From Nonomuraea lactucae (GTDB lineage Bacteria; Actinomycetota; Actinomycetes; Streptosporangiales; Streptosporangiaceae), in NCBI RefSeq assembly GCF_003313395.1, contig NZ_QNFZ01000291.1:1-49531 (forward strand): DNA of 49,531 bases, read 5' to 3'. Of the stretch, positions 1 through 9,998 are shown one piece after another. Below the pieces are notes generated by a model. The model was not told the DNA's origin, did no database searches, and saw only the letters and a list, made by a program, of their open reading frames with translations. Made by a program: the position numbers and the translations under genes. Numbering within the stretch: the first letter of the stretch is position 1; the number at the start of each line of letters is the position of its first letter.

Positions 1-66
1 GGCGGGGGCGGGGGCGGGGGCGAGGGCGGCGGCGGCGGCAGATGGTGGATCGAGGCAAGACGACAT
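1..66 (-). CDS. N-terminal start of the next cluster gene, truncated by the window edge
   Basis: An ATG at 64-66 on the minus strand follows a GGGAG ribosome-binding site about 7 bases upstream. It opens 22 codons without a stop up to the edge: MSSCLDPP, then an Ala run, then Ala-Pro repeats. It lies downstream of the methyltransferase on the same strand, so it is probably the next gene of the indolocarbazole operon. An Ala/Pro-rich leader gives no function. In the staurosporine cluster, as I recall it, a deoxysugar gene (staJ) follows here, but that is inference. The G-rich tract at 1-40 is the antisense of the Ala-Pro codons. Confidence 0.45.
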   Translation of the reverse strand, partial: MSSCLDPPSAAAAALAPAPAPA

Positions 67-124
67 CGAAGAACTCCCTGTCTGCGGGGCATCGGAGCGG
101 AACGGTGTCCGCCCGGCCGTCGGG

Positions 125-952
125 TCAGGACCGCTGCGCGGTGATCAGGACGTAGCCGGTGTGCGGGTGCTTCCCGAATGCCTCCATCAGGTCGGCCGCC
201 GCGGTGATCTGCTCAGCAGCGGGGGCGTCGAGGGAAGCGGCGAGTTCCCGGAAGGCGGCCGAGGCGTGCCCGTAGCTGGCGCGGACCCGTTCGCCGATGT
301 CCGACAGCTCCAGCAGCCGCCAGCCTGCCTCCGCCAGGCGTGCGCGGTGCTCGTCGGGCGTGTTGATCCCGGCGATCTCATACATGTGCAGCATGCCGTC
401 CAGCAGGGTCCTGCCGTCGCCGGTGAACGGCTCCCGCTGGCACAGGTCGGCGATGACCAGACGGCCGCCGGGGCGGACGACGCGATGGATCTCCGCCAGG
501 GCGGCGGCCTGGTCGGGCATGTGCAGCAGCGACTCGATCGCCCAGGCCCCGTCGAAGGAACCGTCGTCGAAGGGGAGATTCATGGCGTCCGCGAACAGGA
601 AGGAGGCCCGGCCGCGGGCGTCGGAACCATTCGCCAGCTCCGACGCCTGGGTGAGCTGCTGCCGGCTGACGGTGATGCCGGTCACGCGTACACCGTGCGC
701 TCCCGCGATGCGCAGGGCCGGGACGCCGTTGCCGCAGCCCACGTCCAGAAGCTCCTGATCCGGCCGGAGGGCGAGGTGGCCGGCGACGAGGTCGGTGAGG
801 TGGTCGGTGGCCTCGGTCATCGGGACGTCCTGGTCGTCGTCCCAGTAGCCCACGTGGATGTTGCCTCCCAGGGCGGCTGTGGCGCCGACGTCGGTGAACA
901 CGTCGTATGCCTGGCCGACGGAGCCGGGGGTGGTGTCGGACTGCTGCGTCAT
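125..952 (-). CDS. staMA: RebM/StaMA-like SAM-dependent methyltransferase
   Basis: A 275-residue class I methyltransferase. The SAM-binding glycine motif LLDVGCGNGVPAL lies near residue 70, followed by VTGITVSRQQLTQA, FADAMNLPFDDGSFDGAWAI and a RPGGRLVIADL segment. The order and wording resemble RebM, the rebeccamycin sugar 4'-O-methyltransferase, and its relatives. Beside staP the staurosporine cluster has the N-methyltransferase StaMA, so the likely job is methylating the sugar of the glycosylated indolocarbazole. O- versus N-methylation cannot be told from sequence. I chose the ATG at 952 because GAAGAGAAGG precedes it. An upstream in-frame ATG at 997 would overlap the end of the P450 gene by 14 bases. 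Last complete gene of the minus-strand operon. Confidence 0.85.
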   Translation of the reverse strand: MTQQSDTTPGSVGQAYDVFTDVGATAALGGNIHVGYWDDDQDVPMTEATDHLTDLVAGHLALRPDQELLDVGCGNGVPALRIAGAHGVRVTGITVSRQQLTQASELANGSDARGRASFLFADAMNLPFDDGSFDGAWAIESLLHMPDQAAALAEIHRVVRPGGRLVIADLCQREPFTGDGRTLLDGMLHMYEIAGINTPDEHRARLAEAGWRLLELSDIGERVRASYGHASAAFRELAASLDAPAAEQITAAADLMEAFGKHPHTGYVLITAQRS

Positions 953-983
953 GGTTGCCTTCTCTTCGTGCGGGGTCGGTGTG

Positions 984-2249
984 TCACTGCGGGTCACGAG
1001 GGCCGGACATGGTGAGCACCAGACGTGTCGGCCCGTGGAAGACCATGTCGTCGGCGTAGTCGACCTGCTGACCGCCGCGGCCCAGCCCGGGAATGCCGTC
1101 CAGCAGCGTCCGGAGGCCGATCTCGGCCTCGGCGCGGGCCAGCGTCGCGCCGAGGCAGTAGTGGATGCCCAGCCCGAAGCCCAGGTTCCGGTCGGCGGGG
1201 CGACGCACGTCCAGAGTGTCGGGGCGCGAGAAGCGCGCGGGGTCCCGGTTCGCCGAGCCCAGCAGGGCTACCACCCGGCTGCCGCGTGGCACCTCGTGCC
1301 GGCCGAGGCGGGTGTCCTCGTACGCCCATCGCGTCACCGCCTGCACCGGCGGGTCATAGCGCAAGAGCTCCTCGACCGCCCCCGGCGTCAGCTCGGGAGT
1401 GCCGCGCAGCTCGTCGAGGACCTGTGGGTGCGCCCGCAGCGCCAGCACCGCCTTCGCCAGGAAGTTGGTGGTGGTCTCGTGTCCGGCGGTGAGCAGGTGG
1501 ACGCAGGTCCCCACGATCCCGTCCACGCTCAGCGGCGCACCGCCGTCCCGGGCGCGGACGAGGATCGTGAGCAGGTCGCCGCGTTCGTCCCCGTGCCGCT
1601 GGCGCACCTCCCGCCGGAAGTAGCGGGCGAACGCCCGGGAGGCCGCCTCGGCCCGTGCGTAGCCGCCCCTGCCGTTGCGCGATCGGGTGGTGCTGGCCTC
1701 TTGCAGGGCCACCGCGTTGGCGCGGAGCCATCCGTGGTGCTCCTTCGGAATGCCGAGCAGTTCGGAGATGACGAGGATGGGGAACGGCGCCGCGAAGCCC
1801 GCGACGAGGTCGGCCTCCCGGTGCCGTCCGAGCCGCTCCAGGAGCTCGTGCGCGATCTGCCCGATGCGAGGCCGCAGACCGGCGACGATCGAGGGCGAGA
1901 ACTCCTTGCTGAGCAGGGAGCGCAGCTCGGTGTGGCGCGGCGGGTCCAGGAACACCAGCCAGTTCTCGATGATGGCCCGCAGGGCCTGGTACTCGGCGGG
2001 GATCGGGACGGACACCGCGTCGGCGTCGGCGGACGCCACGCGCGCGTCCCGGCCGAAACGCCGGCTCGACAGCACCTGGACGACCTCGTCGTAGGAGAAG
2101 ACGTAGAAGGTGTCCGGCTTGCCCGCGCCCGACGCCCCGCGATGGACCGGCGCGCTCTCCCGGTAGCGCCGGTACACCGGGTACGGGTGGGCGATGTCCT
2201 TCCTGTCCCAGCCCTTGAGGTCGAACCGCGGCAGCGTCGCGGATGGCAT
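984..2249 (-). CDS. staP: Cytochrome P450, StaP-like aryl-aryl coupling of chromopyrrolic acid
   Basis: A 421-residue P450. The oxygen-activation helix has AGHETTTN near residue 253, the ELLRYDPP segment follows, and the haem loop is [15 protein letters not shown] with ligand Cys365. StaP and RebP oxidise chromopyrrolic acid to couple the two indole rings and, with StaC/RebC, give the aglycone. The assignment rests on position directly after a StaD homologue, which matches sta and reb clusters as I recall them. The start ATG at 2249 has GAAGGAGA just upstream. Genes before and after lie 59 and 31 bases away, so this is one operon. No StaC/RebC flavoenzyme is present in the window; it would be needed to fix the aglycone oxidation state. 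Confidence 0.88.
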   Translation of the reverse strand: MPSATLPRFDLKGWDRKDIAHPYPVYRRYRESAPVHRGASGAGKPDTFYVFSYDEVVQVLSSRRFGRDARVASADADAVSVPIPAEYQALRAIIENWLVFLDPPRHTELRSLLSKEFSPSIVAGLRPRIGQIAHELLERLGRHREADLVAGFAAPFPILVISELLGIPKEHHGWLRANAVALQEASTTRSRNGRGGYARAEAASRAFARYFRREVRQRHGDERGDLLTILVRARDGGAPLSVDGIVGTCVHLLTAGHETTTNFLAKAVLALRAHPQVLDELRGTPELTPGAVEELLRYDPPVQAVTRWAYEDTRLGRHEVPRGSRVVALLGSANRDPARFSRPDTLDVRRPADRNLGFGLGIHYCLGATLARAEAEIGLRTLLDGIPGLGRGGQQVDYADDMVFHGPTRLVLTMSGPRDPQ

Positions 2250-2308
2250 GCGGTCTCCTTCGGTTGGCAGTGTGGCGTCGCCGCTTCGTGCGCGCCGCCG
2301 GGGGCGCC

Positions 2309-5300
2309 CTATCGGCGCGGTGGCCGGAAGTGGTCGGCCCAGAACGCGCTCATCTCCCCCACGCGAGCGGGCACCATGGGGTGCTTGCCGCATGCCGCCG
2401 CGAGGTGGTCGAGGCGCAGCGCGATGCCGCGCCTCGCCACGTCCGGACGGGAAACGGGCGCGGGCTGCTCCGCCAGCTCGAACGACGGCCCGGCGGTCAT
2501 GCCCCGTCGCCCCGACGGCAGGGTCACCAGCAGTTCCGCCAGCGGGCGCATCAGGCCCGTCATCATGTCGATCGCCGCGTTCATCAGGTCGGACCGCCGA
2601 AGGCTCTCGTCCGGGCGCTCACCGAAGTGCTGGACCATGAGCTGCAGCGCCATGAAGTAGGAACGGTTGAACAGCCGCATGACCGACCTGGCGTCAGGAT
2701 CGGTCACCGTCTCCATGGCCGGGTTTCCCTCCCCGAGGGTCGGGTTCCGCACGACGGGATAGGCCGGGCTCCACCGTTCGCCGCCCGGGCGCGTCCCCGC
2801 GGCCGGTGCCCCGCGGAGCAGATCGGAGATCCGGAGGAACGAGGCGTAATGTGACCTCTCGGCGGTTCGCGGGCCGAGCACCCCTCCCTCTCCCTGCTCG
2901 GTGATGACGTCGATCGCGAACAACGCGCTGGAGAGGTCGTCGACCTCCAGCTGGTAGTCGGGGTGGTGCCGGTTGAGCGACTCCCGCAGGAAGAGGTGGT
3001 GCTCCCCGCCTCCCCTGCCCCTGTCCACCAGGAAGAGATCCGGGACGCGTTGCAGGCCCTCCCGGATGTCCGCGTACAGTTCGCTCAGCGAGGCGTAGGG
3101 GTGCCTGTCGTCGAAGGACGCGGGGGCCGCCGTGTCGCCCCGCCGCACCTCGCCGACGAGGTCTTCCGGCCGCTCGATCTGCACGAACCGCTCGACGCTG
3201 CCGGGTCCCAGCCTCTCGAGGGAGAAGTCCAGCGGCACGGGCAGCTCGTGGTTGACGGTGCCGAAGTCGATCCGGGGCACGTGGAACGGCTCACCCACCG
3301 CGGTGATGATGTTGTTGACGAGGAGGAAGTGGATCATCTCCTCGCGGGCGATGTTCAGCAGCATGCTGCGGATGCCCTCGTCGAGGGTCTCTCCGCCGTC
3401 GCCGCAGGCGAGCCGGAGCTGCTCCGGCGTCCACGCGCCCCGCCGCACGTACTCCAGACCGGCGCCGTGGGTGGGCACCGAGTAGGCCGCGTACAGGTAC
3501 TGGAGCATGACGGCCAGCTCGATCGCGGCGGCGTCGCGCAGCACCTTGACCAGCGAGCCGCGGCTGGTGATCCTCCCGCTCCGGCGGCCGGCCGCAGGAA
3601 CCGTCAGGAGGACCTCGTCCGGCGCCTGCTGGGCCCGCAGGAACTTCAGCAGGAGCCGCGCCTTCGGCTCGGACAGATCCCGCGTCGGCGGCATATAGTA
3701 GGTCTTCGCCTTGTTGCGCGGGTCGCACATCTGCCAGATCAGTTTCGCGTACGTCTCCACCTTGCACCGATCCGCCAGGCTGAACACCTCGGCCTTCATG
3801 AAGGAGTACAGGTGCTCGTAGAACGCGAAGACCTCCGTGTACACCAGGTCGAAGGTCGCCTCGTCCTGGCCGATCCCGGCCAGCCGCCAGTCGTCGGGAA
3901 GCACCCGCACCGCCAGGTACCCGGCGCCGGGCCAGTAGCCGAGCGCGTCGTCGTGGTCGTAGCCGAGGGCAGCGGAGCCGGGGAGGTCCACGTCGCACGG
4001 CAGGTCACCGGCGCCGGCTGACAGCAGGACACGGGCCGTACCGGCCGCCGCGCCCCGCATGGTGAACCACCCGCGGCCCGCGAGGTCCGTGTCCAGGACA
4101 CAGGTGCTAGACCACGCGCCGGAACCGTCCCGCCGGCCCGCGCGCAGCCGGACGATGTCGACGTCGGAGCAGCGCGCCTCGGGAGAACGCGCGGACGGGT
4201 CGCGCGGGAGGGCCCTGGGATTGAAGAACTGCCGTACGCCGATCTCGCCGACAGCGCCTGGACGGCCCCGCACATAGGACCGCACGAGCACCTCGACGTC
4301 GTGGTCCGCGTCGTCCGGGTCCCGGGGATGCTCCAGGAAGTGGCACGCGTCGTCGACCTGGACGTTGATCTCCTTTTCGCGCAGGAGCACCACCGGGCCG
4401 CCGGGGCCGGTGCCGACCAGGTGCAGCGCCTCCTCAGCCGCGGCGTTCGCCGGTATCTCGCTGGGAACCGTCACCAGGCCGCCGGCCAGGACGTACTCCT
4501 CCCCGAGGTACGCCCGCCGGGGCACCCTGGCCACCAGCCGGCCGCTGTCCGCCGTGCGCAGTTCGAGATCGCCGACGTCGACCAGCGCGGGGAGACCGGC
4601 CGCGGCCCCGGACCGATGGTCTCGCACCGGACCGGAGGCGGGCACCGCGGTGATCATGTTGAGGGTGACGTGCTCGTCCGTCAGCTCGACGGAGAGGTTG
4701 TGCAGCCCGCCGGGGGCCCGGCCGGATGCGCGGCGGTCCGGGACGAGCAGGCGCCCCGCCGGGTACGTGCGCGGCTCGTGCGGGCGCCAGGGGGCGATCG
4801 TTCCGCGCAGCTGCCAACGGCTCGGCTGGTCGGGCGCGAGCGGAGCGGACATGTGGCTGAGCGCGAACTGCACCACCAGGCCGCCGGCCTCCTCGGAGGC
4901 CGCCGTGGCACGCAGTCGCCGCACGGCCGGAGAGACCGCCGCCTCGTCGAGCCAGGTCAGTTCCTCATGCTCGGGCACGACGAACTGGTAGACCACCGAC
5001 CGGCGCAGCCGGCTCGCCAGCCAGTGATCGCCGACGTCGCTGACGTGCTCGGCGTTGTGCCACCTCGGGGGGTGGAAGCCGCGGACGGCTCCGGTGGCCA
5101 TGTACCCGACGTCGTGGGAGCGTCCGTCGCGCCCGAAGCAGAACTGTCCGACCATGAGCGTCGTGGTCCACTCGGAGGACGGATCGACGTCGAAGACACG
5201 GGCCCGGTTGACCGTGGTGGCGAGGTACTCGTTGTAGTGCCCCCACATGTCGACACCGCGCCCGACCACCGGGTCGGCGGTGTCGATGTCACCCGCGCGG

Positions 5301-5599
5301 CCCTCGACGCTGACGATCCGCGCGTCGATCGAGAAGTGCCCGTTGCCGGAGAAGTCCTCGCCCTTGGCGGCGCTGAAGGGCCCGTCGGGCGTCGGGCGGC
5401 CGGTGCTGTCGAACCTCGGTCCCAGCCGGTCGAGGTAGTCGTGGTACTCGACGGGCGGCCGGTGCGCCGGGAAGGGCTGCCCGTCATCGGTGAGCGCCGT
5501 GCTCGTCGCCAGATCGACGAGACCGTTGCGCGCGCCGGTGGGCAGGTGTGTCGTCGCCACTCCGCGGAAGTGCAGCCGAGGCAGGTCGAAGACGCTCAC
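2309..5599 (-). CDS. staD: Chromopyrrolic acid synthase (StaD/RebD/VioB family)
   Basis: A 1096-residue protein, the size expected for the family. The N-terminus [12 protein letters not shown] and the following [12 protein letters not shown] stretch are typical of RebD/StaD/VioB. The C-terminal third, about residues 680-1020, is the ferritin-like iminophenyl-pyruvate dimer synthase domain, with [17 protein letters not shown] and [14 protein letters not shown]. RebD couples two indole-pyruvate imine units to make chromopyrrolic acid, the first committed intermediate. The GTG start at 5599 overlaps the TGA of staO (GTGA), which suggests translational coupling of the oxidase with the dimerising enzyme. 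Antisense open frames across this gene are GC-rich shadows. Confidence 0.93.
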   Translation of the reverse strand: MSVFDLPRLHFRGVATTHLPTGARNGLVDLATSTALTDDGQPFPAHRPPVEYHDYLDRLGPRFDSTGRPTPDGPFSAAKGEDFSGNGHFSIDARIVSVEGRAGDIDTADPVVGRGVDMWGHYNEYLATTVNRARVFDVDPSSEWTTTLMVGQFCFGRDGRSHDVGYMATGAVRGFHPPRWHNAEHVSDVGDHWLASRLRRSVVYQFVVPEHEELTWLDEAAVSPAVRRLRATAASEEAGGLVVQFALSHMSAPLAPDQPSRWQLRGTIAPWRPHEPRTYPAGRLLVPDRRASGRAPGGLHNLSVELTDEHVTLNMITAVPASGPVRDHRSGAAAGLPALVDVGDLELRTADSGRLVARVPRRAYLGEEYVLAGGLVTVPSEIPANAAAEEALHLVGTGPGGPVVLLREKEINVQVDDACHFLEHPRDPDDADHDVEVLVRSYVRGRPGAVGEIGVRQFFNPRALPRDPSARSPEARCSDVDIVRLRAGRRDGSGAWSSTCVLDTDLAGRGWFTMRGAAAGTARVLLSAGAGDLPCDVDLPGSAALGYDHDDALGYWPGAGYLAVRVLPDDWRLAGIGQDEATFDLVYTEVFAFYEHLYSFMKAEVFSLADRCKVETYAKLIWQMCDPRNKAKTYYMPPTRDLSEPKARLLLKFLRAQQAPDEVLLTVPAAGRRSGRITSRGSLVKVLRDAAAIELAVMLQYLYAAYSVPTHGAGLEYVRRGAWTPEQLRLACGDGGETLDEGIRSMLLNIAREEMIHFLLVNNIITAVGEPFHVPRIDFGTVNHELPVPLDFSLERLGPGSVERFVQIERPEDLVGEVRRGDTAAPASFDDRHPYASLSELYADIREGLQRVPDLFLVDRGRGGGEHHLFLRESLNRHHPDYQLEVDDLSSALFAIDVITEQGEGGVLGPRTAERSHYASFLRISDLLRGAPAAGTRPGGERWSPAYPVVRNPTLGEGNPAMETVTDPDARSVMRLFNRSYFMALQLMVQHFGERPDESLRRSDLMNAAIDMMTGLMRPLAELLVTLPSGRRGMTAGPSFELAEQPAPVSRPDVARRGIALRLDHLAAACGKHPMVPARVGEMSAFWADHFRPPRR

Positions 5600-7110
5600 A
5601 CCGACCCGTCCGAGGGGCTCGGCCTGGAGGCGGCGAACACGCGGTTCGCCCGCGGCTCGTACCACTCGATCTCGTGCGCGGCGTCGATCGCCGACTCGAT
5701 CGCGCCCTCGATCCAAGCGGGCTTCGACGAGCAGTGCTCGCCGGCGAAGAAGAGCCCTTTCTGCGGACGGGTCGCCTCCCGCCGCTCCGCCTCGCGGAGA
5801 GCGGCTTCCTGAACCCAGCGGACCGTGGCCGCCCCCCAGGACCATCGGTGCGAGCCCCAGGCCCGTCCTGCCACGCCGAGGAGCATGCCCGGTCGGCGCA
5901 GCTCGGGGTGCATCACGCTCAGTTCCCTGGTGACGACCGCGGTCCTCTCCGCCTCGCTCAGCCGGCTGAGCGCGTCGGCGTCCGGCCCGATGGCGTAGCT
6001 CGCGAGCAGCACCGCGCCGAGCGCCGGATCGCCGTCGGCGGGCGGGTAGTAGGTCTGCCGCACGAGCCCGCCGGTGAAGGAGGCACCCCCGCTGATCCCG
6101 TCCTTCTCCCAGAAGGGCTCGCGGCAGTGGAAGGCTATCTTCGTCGCCGGCCAGTATTTCGTCTGATGGACGATGTCCAGCTTGTCCTGGTCGAAGCCGG
6201 TCAGCCGCATCCTCCTGAGCACCGTGAACGGAACGGTGCACACCACGTAGTCGCAGGTCTTGGTGAGGGTTCTGAAGCCCTGGCGGATCCGCAGGATCAC
6301 CGCCTCGTCCCGGACGTCGATGCCCACCACCTCCTGGCCGGTCGAGATCTCTCCCCGGATCCGCGAGGCGAGCCGCCTGGGGAGCTCGTCCATCCCGTTG
6401 CGCAGCCGCACAATGGTGGAGCTGGTCTCGTCCAGCACGTCGTCGAGAAAACGCTCAAGGCGTGGCGGGCAGAACGACCGCACCTGGGGATGGTCGGCGA
6501 AGAAGGCGTGCAGGTCGATCCTGTTCCCCGCGCTGCCGCGCCGGTATGGCGTCAGGTCGATGTGATCGACGAGGTTCAGCAGTTCCACGCCTATCTCGTC
6601 GTGCAGCGCGTCGTAGAACTTACGGGGGGCGATGGCCCTGATGCTGGCGTCCAGCCAGGCGCCGAACAGCAGGGTGTTCTCCCGGTAGTGCCGGTTCGGC
6701 AATCCGGCGGCGAAGTCGTTGACAAGGGTTTCACGCGCGTCGCGCACCCGAAGGTATCCGGAGGAACTGGGCAGGTAGGCGGCGTCGTCGGAGAACAGCG
6801 TCCGGAACTCGCGGACCTGGTTCTGCAGACCGAGTTCGGCGATGTAGTGCATGGTCAGCCGGTGCCCGGCGGGGATCCGCATCGCGCCCAGCTCGGCGAA
6901 CGGCCCGGCCCGGCCGCCGCCGGGAAAGCGATGGGTGTGAATGCGTCCGCCGATCTCGCGGCTTCCTTCGATGATTTGGACGTGATGTCCGAGGCGCTCC
7001 AGTTCGTATGCCGCCACCAAGCCGGCGATGCCGGCGCCGATGACGGTGACCTTCTTCGGTCCACCGATGGCGCCGTCCGGCCCGTCAATCTCCTGCAAAG
7101 GTGCCGTCAC
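5596..7110 (-). CDS. staO: FAD-dependent L-tryptophan oxidase (StaO/RebO family)
   Basis: A 504-residue flavin amine oxidase. The N-terminal FAD-binding motif is VIGAGIAGLVAAYELE (Gly25, Gly27, Gly30), then REIGGRIHTHRFPGGG. The C-terminal FAD motif is GLFFAGEHCSSKPAWIEGAIESA in two adjoining parts. RebO and StaO oxidise L-tryptophan (chlorinated in the rebeccamycin route) to the imine used by RebD/StaD. The GTG start at 7110 has GGAGGAAATCT just before it. The open frame extends far upstream, but that part overlaps the divergent staG gene and is not coding. First gene of the minus-strand operon, probably transcribed from the 7111-7464 divergent promoter region. No halogenase is nearby, so the substrate is probably plain tryptophan. 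Confidence 0.92.
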   Translation of the reverse strand: MTAPLQEIDGPDGAIGGPKKVTVIGAGIAGLVAAYELERLGHHVQIIEGSREIGGRIHTHRFPGGGRAGPFAELGAMRIPAGHRLTMHYIAELGLQNQVREFRTLFSDDAAYLPSSSGYLRVRDARETLVNDFAAGLPNRHYRENTLLFGAWLDASIRAIAPRKFYDALHDEIGVELLNLVDHIDLTPYRRGSAGNRIDLHAFFADHPQVRSFCPPRLERFLDDVLDETSSTIVRLRNGMDELPRRLASRIRGEISTGQEVVGIDVRDEAVILRIRQGFRTLTKTCDYVVCTVPFTVLRRMRLTGFDQDKLDIVHQTKYWPATKIAFHCREPFWEKDGISGGASFTGGLVRQTYYPPADGDPALGAVLLASYAIGPDADALSRLSEAERTAVVTRELSVMHPELRRPGMLLGVAGRAWGSHRWSWGAATVRWVQEAALREAERREATRPQKGLFFAGEHCSSKPAWIEGAIESAIDAAHEIEWYEPRANRVFAASRPSPSDGSV

Positions 7111-7464
7111 AGATTTCCTCCAGTACGCGATGCCAAGGCCGGGAGCTTGTCCTGGATGAACGCCAGCGCCTTCCCAAACCCGGAAAGGGCGATGCCTGGG
7201 ATTGCTCATCGGCCATTGTTTGCGCGGTGGCGGCGCGTCCGTATCCCCCAGCGGACCTGGGCACGGATGGTTTGGCCGGCGATCCGCCGGCGCGATCGGG
7301 GCGGCGTGGCGGCGCCATCCTGCGCGAGTGTGCGGGGTTTTCCCCGCGCCGCCGTCCGGGGCGCGGAGTGGGGCGATGCTGGCGGGCGTGGCTGGACGGC
7401 CGGGTCCGTGGGTGCCTGGGCCGACCGGCGAGAACGGTGACACGAGACCCCGACGGAGGCGACG
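7111..7464. promoter_or_regulatory. Divergent promoter region between the staO and staG operons
   Basis: This 354-base gap separates the two divergent biosynthetic operons, so it should hold both promoters. A perfect 15-bp palindrome lies at 7276-7290 (CCGGCG-ATC-CGCCGG). A 6-bp hairpin with a TTTT loop lies at 7332-7347 (GCGGGG-TTTT-CCCCGC). Either could be an operator or a transcript hairpin. I found no convincing consensus -35/-10 pair. Open frames crossing it have no family resemblance. Confidence 0.6.
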
Positions 7465-8775
7465 TTGACGCGAATACTGATCGCTACCACACCGGCACCG
7501 GGACACGTCGTCAGCATGCTCGAGGTCGCACGCGAACTGGCCCTGCGCGGGCATGAGGTGCGGTGGTACACGGGTCGGGCCTTCCAGAAGCAGGTGGAGC
7601 AGGCCGGGGCGCGCTTCGAGCCCATGAGCGCCGGACTCGACTTCGGCGGCATGAGCCGGGAGGAGGCTTTCCCCAGCCACGCCGGGCTGACCGGGATCGC
7701 CGATTTCAAGATCGGTGTCCGGGACATCTTCTACCGGACCGCACCGGGCCAGATGAATGACCTGCTGGCGGTGCTCAAACGGTTTCCGGCCGACTGCCTG
7801 CTCGCCGACGACATGTGCTACGGCGCGTGCTTCGCCGGCGAGCGCACCGGGATCCCGCTGGCCTGGCTGAGCAATTCGGTCTACATCCTCGGCAGCAGGG
7901 ACACCGCCCCGCTCGGACGGGGGTTGCAGCCGAGTTCGTCGCCGCTCGGACGGGTGCGCAACGCGCTGCTCAGGTTCGTCGGGGATCAGGTGGTGATGCG
8001 GGACCTGCGCGTGGAGGCCGACCGGACACGGGCCCTGGTGAAACTGCCGCGGCTGAGGACGGGCGCCATGGAGAACATCGCGCGCCCGCCCGCCCTCTAC
8101 CTGATGGGCACCGTGCGTTCGTTCGAGTTCCCCCGCAGCGACCTGCTCCCGGGAACCCACTTCGTGGGCGGGCTCCTCGGCCTTCCCCCGGAGAACTTCG
8201 ACCCGCCCGCCTGGTGGGAGGAGCTGCACGGCGGCCGGCCGGTGGTGCTGATCACCCAGGGCACCACTTCCAACGCCGTCGACTGGCTGCTCGCCCCCGC
8301 CGTCCGGGCACTGGCCGACCAGGACGTCCTCGTCGTGGTCACCACCGGGACCACCCTCGACGTCGACCGGCTGCGACCACTGCCGGACAATGTCCGGCTG
8401 GAGCGGTTCGTCCCCTACCACCACCTGCTGCCGCACGTGGACGTGATGGTGACCAACGGGGGCTACAACGGCGTCAACGCAGCCCTTGCCCAAGGTGTGC
8501 CCCTGGTCGTCGCGCCGGGCGCCGAGGAGAAGCCCGACGTGGCGGCGCGGATCAAGTGGGCCGGGGCCGGTGTCGTCCTCAGGCGGCGGGCCGTGTCCGA
8601 ATCCAGCCTGCGCCGCGCCGTGACCACCGTGCTGAACGACGAGCGCTACCGGCGGCGGGCACGCGAACTGTCCCGGGAGCACCAGAGCTACGACGCCCCG
8701 CGACGGGCCGCCGAGCTCATCGAGTCCATGGCCGATTTCCAGGGCCAGATTCCCACCGGAGGTGTCACATGTTGA
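7465..8775 (+). CDS. staG: Indolocarbazole N-glycosyltransferase (StaG/RebG-like)
   Basis: A 436-residue GT1-type glycosyltransferase with a GT-B layout. The N-terminal nucleotide-fold start is RILIATTPAPGHVVSMLEVA. The C-terminal donor-binding part includes VLITQGTTSNAVDW, PYHHLLPHVDVMVTNGGYNG and QGVPLVVAPGAEEKPD, as in macrolide and aryl glycosyltransferases. StaG/RebG join the nucleotide-activated sugar to one indole nitrogen. The start appears to be TTG at 7465, preceded by CGGAGG five bases upstream; no ATG or GTG fits as well. Its 3' end overlaps staN by 7 bases. First gene of the plus-strand operon. Confidence 0.88.
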   Translation: MTRILIATTPAPGHVVSMLEVARELALRGHEVRWYTGRAFQKQVEQAGARFEPMSAGLDFGGMSREEAFPSHAGLTGIADFKIGVRDIFYRTAPGQMNDLLAVLKRFPADCLLADDMCYGACFAGERTGIPLAWLSNSVYILGSRDTAPLGRGLQPSSSPLGRVRNALLRFVGDQVVMRDLRVEADRTRALVKLPRLRTGAMENIARPPALYLMGTVRSFEFPRSDLLPGTHFVGGLLGLPPENFDPPAWWEELHGGRPVVLITQGTTSNAVDWLLAPAVRALADQDVLVVVTTGTTLDVDRLRPLPDNVRLERFVPYHHLLPHVDVMVTNGGYNGVNAALAQGVPLVVAPGAEEKPDVAARIKWAGAGVVLRRRAVSESSLRRAVTTVLNDERYRRRARELSREHQSYDAPRRAAELIESMADFQGQIPTGGVTC

Positions 8776-9998
8776 ACGTCACGACGAAAACCGGCCTGGT
8801 AGAAGCCCCCGAGACGAGCATGCCGACGGACCCGGGCCCCTTCGACTGCATGCCGGACCTGCTGGCGGCCGCGCGGGTGGCTCCGGTCGTCCGGATCCCC
8901 TATCTCGGCAATCACGCCTGGGTCGTGTGCGACCCGGAGCTGGTGCGGGTCGCGCTCACGCACCCCGAGCTGGCCAAGGACGTGACCTTGGTCCCCGACT
9001 GGATGCGCAAGCCGGGCCTGATGCTGGGATCGCAGCCGGATCCGGAGTACGCCCGCACCATGATCATGAGCGACGGTGAGGACCATGCGCGGATCCGGCG
9101 GCTGCACGCGTCGGTGCTGAGCCCGCGAAACACCGAGAAATGGGGCGAGCGGGTCAGCGTCAAGGTCGACGGATTCCTGGATGAGCTGGAGCAGTCCCGT
9201 TCCGGGGAGTCCGCGGAAGTCAACGTGGTCACGGCCTACACGCACCGGATCCCGCTGGCGTTCATCTCCGAGATGCTCGGCCTGCCCCTTGAGGAGGAGC
9301 GGCGGCTGCGCAGCATCACCGACGTCATCCTCTACTCCTCCGACTACCCGGCGCGCACCGAGGCGGTCGGGGCGCTGTACGGGGCGGTCGAAGGCTGGGT
9401 GCGTGACCCGGCCCCGCTGAATGACGGGGTGATCACGGGTCTGCTGGCCTCCTCCGACGGGCCGGACGCGGCGGTCACCGAGGGCGAGGTCGTCGTCTGG
9501 ACACTGGCGATGGTCATCACCGGGTACGAGACGACCGGGAGCCTGATCTCCGCATCGCTGTACGAGGCTCTGCGGCGACCGGCGGAGGAGCGGCCCCAGA
9601 CCGACGAGGACATCAAGGCGTGGGTCGAGGAGACCCTCCGGGTGCACCCGCCGTTTCCGCACCCGACCTGGCGGTTCGCCACCACGGACATCGATCTCGG
9701 CGGCTATCTGATCCCCAAGGGCGCCCCGGTGCAGGTCAACATCGCGGCGGCGAACCGGCAGCCGGACGAGGGAGCCGACAGCTTCGCCGCGGACCGGCGG
9801 GGACAGGGGCACCTCACCTTCGGCCTCGGCATGCACTACTGCATCGGCGCCTCGCTGGCCCGGCTGGAGGCGCAGATCGCGTTGCGCGGTTTCCTGCGCC
9901 GATTCCCGCTGGCGCGGCTGAGCACCGGCACCGCCGTCGAGTGGGAGTCGGAGTGGATGATACGCCGGATGAGCGTCCTGCCCGCCACGCTGGCCTGA
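8769..9998 (+). CDS. staN: Cytochrome P450, StaN-like second C-N bond formation
   Basis: A 409-residue P450 starting at an ATG inside the end of staG. The oxygen-activation motif is ITGYETTGSL, the ExxR helix is EETLRVHPPFP, and the haem loop is FGLGMHYCIGASLARLE with ligand Cys358. StaN makes the second bond between the sugar and the other indole nitrogen in staurosporine. Rebeccamycin, with one N-glycosidic bond, lacks this enzyme. A StaN-like P450 beside the glycosyltransferase therefore points to a staurosporine/K-252-type bridged product. This is inference from position and family; the substrate cannot be read from sequence. Its TGA overlaps the next ATG (TGATG). Confidence 0.85.
   Translation: MLNVTTKTGLVEAPETSMPTDPGPFDCMPDLLAAARVAPVVRIPYLGNHAWVVCDPELVRVALTHPELAKDVTLVPDWMRKPGLMLGSQPDPEYARTMIMSDGEDHARIRRLHASVLSPRNTEKWGERVSVKVDGFLDELEQSRSGESAEVNVVTAYTHRIPLAFISEMLGLPLEEERRLRSITDVILYSSDYPARTEAVGALYGAVEGWVRDPAPLNDGVITGLLASSDGPDAAVTEGEVVVWTLAMVITGYETTGSLISASLYEALRRPAEERPQTDEDIKAWVEETLRVHPPFPHPTWRFATTDIDLGGYLIPKGAPVQVNIAAANRQPDEGADSFAADRRGQGHLTFGLGMHYCIGASLARLEAQIALRGFLRRFPLARLSTGTAVEWESEWMIRRMSVLPATLA

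Noticed and set aside
1-40. G-rich repeat at the left edge as a G-quadruplex or repeat element
   Set aside because: It is explained as the antisense of Ala-Pro codons of a truncated gene start.
161-5812. Long plus-strand open frames opposite the methyltransferase, P450 and staD
   Set aside because: Antisense of strongly recognisable genes, Arg/Pro/Gly-rich, no family motifs; typical high-GC shadows.
7111-8682. Long minus-strand extension of staO to 8682
   Set aside because: It overlaps the clear glycosyltransferase; the GTG at 7110 with GGAGG fits family start and length.
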